DNA from: Clostridiales bacterium
GTDB taxonomy: Bacteria > Bacillota > Clostridia > Oscillospirales > Oscillospiraceae
Direction of reading: 5' to 3'
NCBI GenBank assembly: GCA_019418025.1
Contig: DYCR01000022.1
Location: forward strand, 1 to 21,984
DNA length: 21,984 nt
Part shown: piece by piece, positions 15,789-21,984 of the stretch
Layout of the letters: the number at the start of each line of letters is the position of its first letter
Numbering within the stretch: the stretch's first letter is position 1
Made by a program: the position numbers and the translations under genes
The notes under the pieces: model-generated
The model's database searches: none
What the model saw: the letters and a program-made list of their open reading frames with translations, nothing else
What the model was told of the DNA's origin: nothing

Positions 15789-16100
15789 ATGAAAAAATAT
15801 ATCTGCGGTGCGGCCGGACTGCTGCTGGCCGCCACAATGTTGTTCGGATGCGGAAAATCGAATGTCTCTGAACATCCCAACGGGATGATCACTGCCCCCA
15901 CATCCATCACACCGACTATGATCCCGGAGCCGTCCATGACCGCTCCAACCACGCAGGCAAACAGCTCAAGCCCGTCTACACACGAGACGGCAGAGCCCTC
16001 TCACTCCACGGAAACGACCGGGTCCGTCCCTTCCGGGACCTCCGGTACCGAGGAGACCTCAAACCACGCACAGGAGAAGCGTTCTGATATCCGAAGATAA
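15789..16100 (+). CDS. Small Thr/Ser/Pro-rich lipoprotein, function unknown
   Basis: 103 residues. A basic start, hydrophobic stretch and lipobox LFGC (Cys21) predict a lipid-anchored surface protein. The mature part is low complexity, dominated by T, S, P, E and G, with no recognisable domain and a basic tail ending RSDIRR; it is likely a disordered tether or spacer. ATG at 15789 is chosen over an upstream in-frame ATG at 15726 because AAGGAGG sits 6 nt before it and the signal peptide then begins MKKY. One of only two genes here on the plus strand. It is divergent from the ferredoxin and shares upstream sequence with the other plus-strand gene. Confidence 0.8.
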   Translation: MKKYICGAAGLLLAATMLFGCGKSNVSEHPNGMITAPTSITPTMIPEPSMTAPTTQANSSSPSTHETAEPSHSTETTGSVPSGTSGTEETSNHAQEKRSDIRR

Positions 16101-16102
16101 CG

Positions 16103-16132
16103 ATTGGGCGCAGATTATGATCTGCGCCCAAT
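16103..16132. terminator. Perfect 13-bp hairpin between convergent genes, probable bidirectional terminator
   Basis: ATTGGGCGCAGAT and ATCTGCGCCCAAT form a perfect 13-bp stem with a TATG loop, lying 2 nt from each stop codon of two convergent genes. Neither side has a real U-tract, so termination efficiency is uncertain. Confidence 0.6.
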
Positions 16133-16134
16133 AC

Positions 16135-16992
16135 TTATAAAACCGTTACATATCGTGTGATGTTGCGCTTCATCCGCTCCACTGCGTCCAACGCCGCTTC
16201 CACAGGGTCAATATCCTCATGCTCCTTCCACGCCGCAAGGATCGAACTGCCGGAGCAGCAGATCGCCCCATGCCCCAGCGCATCAAATGCCTCGGACGCA
16301 TTCCGCGCATTGGCTCCCGATACGTCCAGACCGTCTACGACCAGAAAGATACTGGGGTATTTTTTTCGCAGCAGCTGCAGGCTCGTGGCACTGGTCGCTC
16401 CGGCCATTGCAGAAATTCTGGAATATCCGCATCGGCATCCGGCACCTTCTCCCCACCCGCTCAGCAGATCGGCCACTGCCATATGCACCAGACGGCCTCC
16501 TGTTTGCAGATCCTGAATTTCCATGCCTGACTTGTTGGCCGTCCTCAGCACAACAAATACATCCTGCCCCTTCTTTGCCGAGGCTGCAATATAAGGCTTC
16601 AGGCAGTCAGACCCACCGTAAGAGCATAAGCTGATACCATCACAGGGGTATTGATCCCCGATAAGCAGCTGAGTTGCACGATCCGCTGCCGCTCCGGCCT
16701 TTTCCAGAACCATCCAGTCCAGAATCACATAGTATCCCATGCTTTTTGCGCATTGCATCAGGCGCTGCATCTGTTCGATCCCACCGGGTCCCAGCAGTGC
16801 AAATGCCGCAAAATCCACACGGATCGCAGGAACACGATCCCGGAAGGCCGACAGCAGTGTACAGCAATAATCCCCCACGCCCACCGCATTTTTCTCATAG
16901 CCGGACGGCAGAAAATCATACACGGGTGCAAAAATAACAGCCGAGGGGTTTTTGCATTTCCGAATGTTGCTTTGCAATACATCTATGGACAT
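16135..16992 (-). CDS. Orotidine-5'-phosphate decarboxylase-like protein lacking catalytic residues
   Basis: 285 residues with the overall pattern of the type 2 (PyrF) OMP decarboxylase barrel. Recognisable blocks are FALLGPGGIEQ (64-74), YPCDGISLCSYGGSD (115-129) and VFVVLRTANKSG (145-156) with the following IQDL. Key functional positions have changed. The substrate-site Asp of the GLDP loop is A22-P23. The first catalytic Lys appears as R58. The DxKxxD motif reads D92-W-M94-V-L-E97, so the catalytic Lys is Met. The phosphate-binding GYGAQG loop is GLDVSG (221-226), and the Arg of the NSSRGI loop is missing (CSGSSI). Decarboxylation of OMP therefore seems unlikely; a ligand-binding or new role is inferred. 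ATG 16992 has GGAGG 8 nt upstream. No pyrimidine genes adjoin. Confidence 0.7.
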   Translation of the reverse strand: MSIDVLQSNIRKCKNPSAVIFAPVYDFLPSGYEKNAVGVGDYCCTLLSAFRDRVPAIRVDFAAFALLGPGGIEQMQRLMQCAKSMGYYVILDWMVLEKAGAAADRATQLLIGDQYPCDGISLCSYGGSDCLKPYIAASAKKGQDVFVVLRTANKSGMEIQDLQTGGRLVHMAVADLLSGWGEGAGCRCGYSRISAMAGATSATSLQLLRKKYPSIFLVVDGLDVSGANARNASEAFDALGHGAICCSGSSILAAWKEHEDIDPVEAALDAVERMKRNITRYVTVL

Positions 16993-17020
16993 ACGCAAAT
17001 CCTCCATGTATTTTCTTTTT

Positions 17021-17048
17021 ATTATAACATATATCGTCAAGCAATCAA
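17021..17048 (-). promoter_or_regulatory. Promoter of the OMPDC-like gene
   Basis: Minus strand TATAAT (17021-17026), 16 bp, TTGATT (17043-17048). CTTGACGA (17034-17041) lies in between, as in the ferredoxin promoter. Confidence 0.6.
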
Positions 17049-17078
17049 ACAAAAAATCATATTTTCCATCTTTGTTTT

Positions 17079-17104
17079 CCAAAATTCGGACATACTAATC
17101 CTGT
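17079..17104 (+). promoter_or_regulatory. Candidate promoter of the 56-residue membrane protein gene
   Basis: Contains TCGGACATACTAATCCTGT, near-identical to the block at 15738-15763. CATACTA equals the -10 consensus known for sigma-G, but a convincing -35 is not seen. Both copies are followed by CACAAGGAGG. Confidence 0.45.
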
Positions 17105-17137
17105 GCAGCCGCACAGAAACACAAGGAGGTATGAACG

Positions 17138-17308
17138 ATGAAAGCATGGCCTTTGGCAATGGGTGTCGGTCTAGCCGCAGGAGCGATGGCCGCAATGATG
17201 CTGCCGCCTCATTCCAGCGCAAAGAAGATGGTCACAAAAGCCGCCGGCAAGGTAGAGGATGCCGCAACTCAGGTGGCAGAAAAAGTTCTGGACGAGATCA
17301 CAAGCTGA
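17138..17308 (+). CDS. 56-residue single-span membrane protein, YtxH-like layout
   Basis: Short gene with a strong AAGGAGG 8 nt before the ATG. The product starts MKAWPLAMG, has one glycine/alanine-rich membrane segment (about 4-22), then a charged amphipathic helix (about 28-54, rich in K, A, E, V) ending DEITS. Tail-out small proteins of this shape are common in Gram-positives (YtxH-like), but I cannot assign a family or function. A competing ATG at 17131 lies in another frame, is too close to the ribosome binding site, and encodes an Arg/Ser-rich unlikely protein. It is divergent from the OMPDC-like gene and followed by a strong terminator. Promoter-like sequence is shared with the lipoprotein gene at 15789. 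Confidence 0.75.
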   Translation: MKAWPLAMGVGLAAGAMAAMMLPPHSSAKKMVTKAAGKVEDAATQVAEKVLDEITS

Positions 17309-17383
17309 ATAAACAGCATGTCATTCCGCCCAATCAGAAAATGATTCGGAGATAGATTCAGCCCTCTGTCTCCGGATCAACGC

Positions 17384-17438
17384 AAAAAGAGGATTCCGAA
17401 AAAGGTCCCTTGACCGGACCGATCTCGGAATCCTTTTT
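17384..17438. terminator. Strong, probably bidirectional terminator after the 56-residue gene
   Basis: AGGATTCCGA (17390-17399) pairs perfectly with TCGGAATCCT (17425-17434). An inner GGTCC/GGACC hairpin sits in the loop. TTTTT follows on the plus strand and AAAAAG precedes it, giving a U-tract on either strand. Confidence 0.85.
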
Positions 17439-17476
17439 GTATCAGACAAAATATCCGCCTATCCGATATCAACTGC

Positions 17477-17512
17477 AACGCCCCTGAACCATTCGCTTCT
17501 CAGGCGTTTTTT
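17477..17512 (+). terminator. Second plus-strand terminator-like hairpin
   Basis: AACGCC-CC-CTGA-type arm pairs with TCAGGCGTT (two bulged C) and is followed by TTTTTT ending near 17512. Probably a backup terminator protecting clpE from antisense readthrough. Confidence 0.55.
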
Positions 17513-17519
17513 GCAGCAT

Positions 17520-17560
17520 AAAAACGGTACGGCACTGCCACAGGGTGGAGCGCCGTACCG
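17520..17560 (-). terminator. Intrinsic terminator after clpE-like gene
   Basis: Minus strand: CGGTACGGC pairs over 9 bp with GCCGTACCG, followed by TTTTTATG. It lies 43 nt after the stop codon at 17603. Confidence 0.88.
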
Positions 17561-17602
17561 CTCAGAGCGATGTCAGCCATCGCAAGGTCATTTTTTGCTG
17601 TT

Positions 17603-19912
17603 TTACTCGATGTCCAGAGTTACCTTGTCCTCTGACAGCCCTACCGCAATGCGGCTGATGGGATGCTCAAAGCTGTCGATGATCGCCTCGGAAATGGGAT
17701 CCTCCAGTTCCTTTTGGATGGTTCTGCGGAGATTTCTTGCACCGTAAACCGTAGAGTACGCCTTCTTCACCAGATGGTCCCGCACCTCGTCATTCCAAGA
17801 AAGCTCCAGTCCGCGAGCAGACAGGCTGTCTCTCAGCTCGCCCAGCATAATATCCGCAATCCCATGGAAATTGTCCTCGGTCAGCTGATTGAAGGTAATG
17901 ATCTCATCCACACGGTTGATAAACTCAGGTCTCAGGAATTCAGACAGCGCCTTCATGGTCCGTTCCTTGACCTGATCCGCTACTGTCCGACCAAAGCCGA
18001 GACTGGTCACCCGTCCCTCACTTCCGGCGTTGGAGGTCATCACGATAATGGTGTTTTCAAAATTGACCAGACGTCCCTGCGCATCCGTGATCCTGCCGTC
18101 ATCCAAAACCTGAAGCAGTACATTCAGCACATCCGGGTGTGCCTTTTCAATCTCATCGAAAAGCACAACGCTGTAAGGCTTGCGCCGGATCTTCTCAGTC
18201 AGCTGGCCTGCCTCATCATAGCCCACATAGCCGGGAGGCGAACCGATCAGCTTGGAAACCGTGTGCTTTTCCATGTACTCCGACATGTCAAGGCGGATCA
18301 GTGCGTCCACGCTGTCAAACATATCATTAGCCAGACACTTGACAAGCTCCGTCTTGCCGACGCCGGTGGGACCAACAAAAATAAAGGAAACAGGGCGTTT
18401 TTTAGGAGAGATCCCCACACGATTCCGCCGAATTGCCCGAGACACGGCGTCCACGGCTTCATCCTGTCCCACGATGTGGGCTCTCAGCCGTTCAGACAGG
18501 CCCTTGATCTGCTGATATTCCTGCGCCTTGATTTTGCTTGCAGGGATCTTCGTCCAAAGCTCAATGATCCGGGCAAGGTTCTCCATTGTCACCGCAGGGG
18601 GCGGCACCTGCTCCAGCTCTTCGATCTGGGCGGCAATCTGCAACAGCTTGCTGCGCAGGGTCGCAAGCCTTTCATAATGCTCGTTTTCCGTATCCTCTGT
18701 GAGCATTCTCAGCTCCAGTTCGTAATCGTCCCGCTCCTTACGAAGCTCAGCAAGTCTGGAAATCTCCTTGGAACGCAGATTCAGATCCGAGCAGGCTTCA
18801 TCCAACAGGTCGATGGCCTTATCCGGCAGGAATCGATCGGTGATATAACGCTCGGACAGAACCACACATTGACGTGCAATTTCCGGGCTGATGGTAACAC
18901 CGTGGAAGGATGCATAGCTCTTGGCGATCCCCTGCATGATCTGGCAGGCCTCTTCAATAGACGGCTCCGCCACAGAGACCGGCTGGAAACGACGCTCGAG
19001 AGCAGAGTCCTTTTCGATGTACTTGCGGTATTCGCTGAAGGTCGTTGCTCCGATAACCTGGATCTCTCCCCGGGACAATGCCGGCTTCAGGATGTTCGCG
19101 GCATTCATAGAGCCTTCTGCGTCACCGGCACCAACCAAATTGTGGACCTCGTCGATCACAAGGATCACATTGCCACAGGCCTTGATCTCACCGATCAGGC
19201 TCTTCATGCGGCTTTCAAACTGGCCACGGAACTGGGTTCCGGCAACCAACGCCGTCAGATCCAGAAGAAATACTTCCTTGTCCTTCAGCTTGTAGGGGAC
19301 GTCACCATCGGCGATCCGCTGCGCAAGCCCCTCTGCAATCGCAGTTTTGCCCACGCCGGGTTCACCGATCAAGCAGGGATTGTTCTTCTGGCGGCGGTTT
19401 AGGATCTGAATAACACGCTCTGTCTCCACATCTCTGCCGATCACCTTGTCCAGTTCCCCTTCTCTTGCTCTGCCGGTCAGATTCAGGCAGTAGCTGTCCA
19501 AGAATTTATGCTTGGATTTTTCCTTCTTCTTGGACTTCTTTTCCTCTTCACCGCCCGGATGCTCGGCAGAAACCTCAGGCAGATTCGGTTCATTCTTCGG
19601 TGCCATATCTCCGGAACCAAACAACTGGTTCAGCAGCGGGAATGTGGCGGTCTGACTTTCGATTTCATCGTCATCCGACTCCGTATCCTCACCTGTAAAT
19701 TGGGTGAAAATACTGCTCATTTCGTCAGAAAGGGCATCCAGCTCGTCCTCTGAGATCCCCATCTGGCGAACCACGTCATTCAGCTGCGGAATCCCGAGGC
19801 TCTTTGCACATTTCAGGCAGTAACCCTCATTCAATGTGGCTCCGTTTTCAAACTTGGAAATAAAAACAACAGCAACGTTCTTTTTGCATTTTACGCATAA
19901 TTTCGGCTGCAT
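17603..19912 (-). CDS. clpE: ClpE-type AAA+ unfoldase with N-terminal zinc finger
   Basis: ATP-dependent unfoldase expected to feed ClpP. 769 residues. The N-terminus has a treble-clef type zinc site, C6/C9 and C32/C35, instead of the double Clp_N repeat, the mark of ClpE rather than ClpC. An acidic then Lys-rich linker follows (about 75-135). D1 has Walker A GEPGVGKT (183-190) and Walker B VILVIDEVHN; then a short coiled-coil middle domain (about 395-460). D2 has GPTGVGKT and VVLFDEIEKAH. SLGF after the D2 sensor region is a plausible ClpP-docking loop. ATG 19912 has GGGAG 9 nt upstream. Monocistronic, with its own terminator. A ClpC assignment is the main alternative. Confidence 0.88.
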   Translation of the reverse strand: MQPKLCVKCKKNVAVVFISKFENGATLNEGYCLKCAKSLGIPQLNDVVRQMGISEDELDALSDEMSSIFTQFTGEDTESDDDEIESQTATFPLLNQLFGSGDMAPKNEPNLPEVSAEHPGGEEEKKSKKKEKSKHKFLDSYCLNLTGRAREGELDKVIGRDVETERVIQILNRRQKNNPCLIGEPGVGKTAIAEGLAQRIADGDVPYKLKDKEVFLLDLTALVAGTQFRGQFESRMKSLIGEIKACGNVILVIDEVHNLVGAGDAEGSMNAANILKPALSRGEIQVIGATTFSEYRKYIEKDSALERRFQPVSVAEPSIEEACQIMQGIAKSYASFHGVTISPEIARQCVVLSERYITDRFLPDKAIDLLDEACSDLNLRSKEISRLAELRKERDDYELELRMLTEDTENEHYERLATLRSKLLQIAAQIEELEQVPPPAVTMENLARIIELWTKIPASKIKAQEYQQIKGLSERLRAHIVGQDEAVDAVSRAIRRNRVGISPKKRPVSFIFVGPTGVGKTELVKCLANDMFDSVDALIRLDMSEYMEKHTVSKLIGSPPGYVGYDEAGQLTEKIRRKPYSVVLFDEIEKAHPDVLNVLLQVLDDGRITDAQGRLVNFENTIIVMTSNAGSEGRVTSLGFGRTVADQVKERTMKALSEFLRPEFINRVDEIITFNQLTEDNFHGIADIMLGELRDSLSARGLELSWNDEVRDHLVKKAYSTVYGARNLRRTIQKELEDPISEAIIDSFEHPISRIAVGLSEDKVTLDIE

Positions 19913-19950
19913 TAGAAATCACTCCCTTCCCTCACTGGGGAAAATATTAT

Positions 19951-19992
19951 CTTTCGGTGGCAGTATAACACACCTCCGAAAGAAATTGGCAA
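19951..19992 (-). promoter_or_regulatory. clpE promoter inside a 32-bp inverted repeat (candidate operator)
   Basis: Arms CTTTCGGTGG (19951-19960) and CCTCCGAAAG (19973-19982) match except for one base and enclose TATACT (19962-19967, minus strand). TTGCCA (19987-19992) is a possible -35, though 19 bp away. It is not a CtsR heptad repeat or CIRCE element. It may instead act as a truA terminator hairpin, but a clean U-tract is missing. Confidence 0.5.
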
Positions 19993-20004
19993 ACAAATTA
20001 TGAA

Positions 20005-20784
20005 TTAAATGGAGATCGGTGACTCCAGCTCGAATTTTTCAATACCGTCATCATACCAAAGATGCGTCATGTACAGCCCTCCGGGCGGTACTGTCGGTCC
20101 TGCCGCTGTCCGGTTCCCGTCTGCAAGAATCTGGCCGATCTGCTCCGGCTTGATCTTTCCTTCTGCGGCAAACACCAAGGTGCCTGCCATTGCACGGGCC
20201 ATGTTGTATAGGAACCCGTTGGCACATACCCGCAGGGCGATCAGATTTCCATGACGCTCTACCTTGTAATAATACACGGTGCGGACCGTGGACTTCACCT
20301 CGGTCCCGACACTGCGAACGGCCGCGAAATCGTGAGTACCCACGAATTGATCCGCAGCCGCCTGCATAATTTTTTCATCTAAATGCTTCGGATAAAACCA
20401 TGCCCGATCCACAAAAAACGGATCTTTGATTCTGGAGTTATAAATCAGATAGGTGTACTCCTTACGCACACAGGAGCCTATGGCGTTGAAATCCTCATGC
20501 ACCTCAAAGGCATGATCCACCACGATATCGTGGGGCAAATGGGTGTTGAGCGCATAGGGCAGCCGATCCACCGGGATTCTGGAATCTGTGCGAAAATTGG
20601 CAACGTAGCACTTGGCATGGACCCCCGCATCCGTCCGTCCGCAGCCGGTGACATGCACCGGATGCCCCACTACCATAGCGGCGGCATTTTCCACCGTTTC
20701 ACCCACGGTTGCCAGCTTTTTCTGGACCTGCCAGCCATGATAATGGGTCCCCAAATATGACAAATATAAAACGATATTACGCAT
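20005..20784 (-). CDS. truA: tRNA pseudouridine(38-40) synthase TruA
   Basis: Converts uridines 38-40 of the tRNA anticodon arm to pseudouridine. 259 residues, normal length. The catalytic aspartate is D52 in GCGRTDAGVHA; other family blocks are YDGT-like LSYLGTHYHGWQ near the N-terminus, VRKEYTYLIYN and FLYNMARAMAG. ATG 20784 has AGAGG 5-6 nt upstream and lies 9 nt after the ecfT stop. The ecfA-ecfT-truA order is the usual Firmicutes arrangement. The ribosomal protein pair rplM-rpsI that often follows is absent here; clpE follows instead. Confidence 0.96.
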   Translation of the reverse strand: MRNIVLYLSYLGTHYHGWQVQKKLATVGETVENAAAMVVGHPVHVTGCGRTDAGVHAKCYVANFRTDSRIPVDRLPYALNTHLPHDIVVDHAFEVHEDFNAIGSCVRKEYTYLIYNSRIKDPFFVDRAWFYPKHLDEKIMQAAADQFVGTHDFAAVRSVGTEVKSTVRTVYYYKVERHGNLIALRVCANGFLYNMARAMAGTLVFAAEGKIKPEQIGQILADGNRTAAGPTVPPGGLYMTHLWYDDGIEKFELESPISI

Positions 20785-20793
20785 GGATACCTC

Positions 20794-21600
20794 TTACAAT
20801 CCAAAGCTGCGCAGCACAAACACAACGATCAGCAGGCCCGCTCCCACCACAAAGGTATTCAGGTCGATCCGATGATATCGCAGCAGCTTCATTTTTGTTC
20901 TTCCCTCGCCCCCCTGATAGCAGCGGCACTCCATCGCCACAGCCAGCTCATCGGCTCGGCGGAAGGCACTGATGAACAGCGGGACCAGAATGGGGACAAG
21001 CGCCTTGGCACGCTGAACCAGACTGCCTGTCTCAAAGTCGGCACCTCTGGCCTTCTGCGCACTGATGATCTTGTCTGTCTCCTCGATCAGGGCGGGGATG
21101 AATCTCAGAGCGATACACATGATCATGCTCAGCTCATGCACCGGCAGGTGCAGCTTCTTCAGCGGACCCAGAAGGGATTCCAAGCCATCTGTCAGCGCAA
21201 TGGGCGAGGTGGTATAGGTCAGCAGGAAGGTTCCCGTGATCAGCATCATGATTCTTGACACCATGAAGAACGCCCGTTCCACAGCCTCCCATGTCAGGGT
21301 GATCCCAAAAACCGAGAAGATCACGTGGGTGCCTTCTGTAAAAAACAGATTCAGCACACCTGTAAAAATCACAATGAACAGCACAGGCTTCAGGCCCTTT
21401 GTGATGGATTTCAGTGCGATCCCCGATATTTTGATGCTCACGGCAAGGAACAGAAACACTGTACCGTAGCTGATCCAGCCACTGGCTGTGAACAGCGCCA
21501 CAATATACACCACGACCATCAGCAGCTTCGTTCTGGGGTCCATTCGATGGATCAGGGAGTTTCCCGGGAAATACTGACCTAATGTAATGTCCTTAAGCAT
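20794..21600 (-). CDS. ecfT: Energy-coupling factor transporter transmembrane protein EcfT
   Basis: Membrane scaffold of group II ECF vitamin/metal importers; it links two ATPases to exchangeable substrate-binding S components. 268 residues from ATG 21600. Multiple membrane segments (about 25-62, 72-100, 115-133, 152-172, 248-264). The first coupling motif is intact, ARG at 184-186 (KARGADFE). The second reads MECRCY (223-228), where Ala-Arg is more usual, a conservative change. ATG 21600 is chosen over 21606 because GGGG lies 9 nt upstream. It overlaps the ecfA stop by 8 nt, showing coupling. Substrate is not defined, since no S component is visible. Confidence 0.93.
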   Translation of the reverse strand: MLKDITLGQYFPGNSLIHRMDPRTKLLMVVVYIVALFTASGWISYGTVFLFLAVSIKISGIALKSITKGLKPVLFIVIFTGVLNLFFTEGTHVIFSVFGITLTWEAVERAFFMVSRIMMLITGTFLLTYTTSPIALTDGLESLLGPLKKLHLPVHELSMIMCIALRFIPALIEETDKIISAQKARGADFETGSLVQRAKALVPILVPLFISAFRRADELAVAMECRCYQGGEGRTKMKLLRYHRIDLNTFVVGAGLLIVVFVLRSFGL

Positions 21601-21984
21601 GGGCATTTTCCCCTTTCAGCTTTCTGATGACCTCCAGTGCCTGTTCGATGGTATAAACCGGCTTGACATCAAGCCCCATCTGCTGCAAACGCATAAACAC
21701 TCTTGTCACATCCGGAATATCCAGCCCCATATCCAGAAGCTCCTGGGCCCGTGCAAACACCTCTGCCGGAGGGCCGTCCATCGCAAGCTTTGACCCGTTC
21801 ATCACCAGAAGCCGCTCCGTCAGCCTCGCCACATCGTTCATCGAGTGGCTGACCATCATGATCGTCGCATTCTTGGCCCTGCGGTAAAGCTGGATGTTAT
21901 CCAAGATCTCCTGCCGGCTGGAGGGGTCCAGACCGGCGGTTGGCTCGTCAAGGATCAGCACCTCAGGCTCCATGGCAATGACAC
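21593..21984 (-). CDS. ecfA2: ECF transporter ATPase, 3' part (cut by window edge)
   Basis: C-terminal ~130 residues of an ABC-type ATPase of the ECF importer. Visible are Walker B with the D-loop, LILDEPTAGLDP, and the H-switch VSHSMNDV. The tail carries the C-terminal helical region typical of EcfA proteins. Walker A and the signature motif lie outside the window. Assigned as EcfA2 because the ATPase gene next to ecfT is normally the second one (ecfA1-ecfA2-ecfT); sequence alone in this fragment does not prove A1 versus A2. Confidence 0.88.
   Translation of the reverse strand, partial: VIAMEPEVLILDEPTAGLDPSSRQEILDNIQLYRRAKNATIMMVSHSMNDVARLTERLLVMNGSKLAMDGPPAEVFARAQELLDMGLDIPDVTRVFMRLQQMGLDVKPVYTIEQALEVIRKLKGENAHA

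Noticed and set aside
17663..19402. 579-codon open frame on the plus strand opposite clpE
   Set aside because: Entirely antisense to a well-conserved ATPase, no ribosome binding site or recognisable domain; it results from codon bias of the real gene.
19951..19992. CtsR or CIRCE operator at clpE
   Set aside because: Neither the heptad direct repeat of CtsR nor the CIRCE arms are present; the palindrome has a different sequence.
1..21984. CRISPR arrays, insertion sequences, prophage, tRNA or rRNA genes
   Set aside because: No spaced direct repeats, transposase or integrase domains, or RNA gene signatures were seen on either strand.

Overview
The window looks like chromosomal core sequence from a low-to-moderate GC Gram-positive of class Clostridia, most likely Oscillospirales (Ruminococcaceae/Oscillospiraceae-like). 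This rests on gene content: a tRNA-Cys T-box on cysE, WhiA, a YqhQ (DUF1385) protein, a zinc-finger ClpE-type ATPase, an ecfA-ecfT-truA cluster and AAGGAGG ribosome binding sites throughout. The placement is inferred from families and gene order; no rRNA or database search was available. Nearly every gene is on the minus strand, so the window reads functionally from right to left. I saw no IS element, phage gene, CRISPR array, tRNA or rRNA.

Layout in transcription order. (1) 21984-20005: ecfA2 (cut by the window edge), ecfT, truA: vitamin-uptake energizing module plus tRNA pseudouridine synthase. (2) 19912-17603: a ClpE-like unfoldase behind a promoter that lies in a 32-bp inverted repeat. 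(3) 17602-15212: an accessory patch with two divergent gene pairs. A minus-strand OMP-decarboxylase-like protein that has lost its catalytic residues faces a 56-residue plus-strand membrane protein. A minus-strand ferredoxin with four 4Fe-4S motifs faces a small plus-strand lipoprotein. The two intergenic regions share promoter-like sequences, so these four genes may be co-regulated. (4) 15135-9788: murB-whiA-dnaE operon with a clear promoter. (5) 9766-789: a nine-gene run (calcium-motif lipoprotein, response regulator, histidine kinase, yqhQ, prmC, recA, recX, rimO, pgsA) with no gap over 24 nt, started by an extended -10 promoter and closed by a strong terminator at 736-780. (6) 788-1: a structured non-coding stretch, then a Cys T-box leader and the 5' part of cysE.

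The operon in (5) links an envelope sensor (lipoprotein plus two-component system) to translation termination (PrmC), recombination (RecA/RecX), ribosome modification (RimO) and phospholipid synthesis (PgsA). The most unusual material is in 15212-17308: the degenerate OMPDC fold and the duplicated divergent promoter layout.
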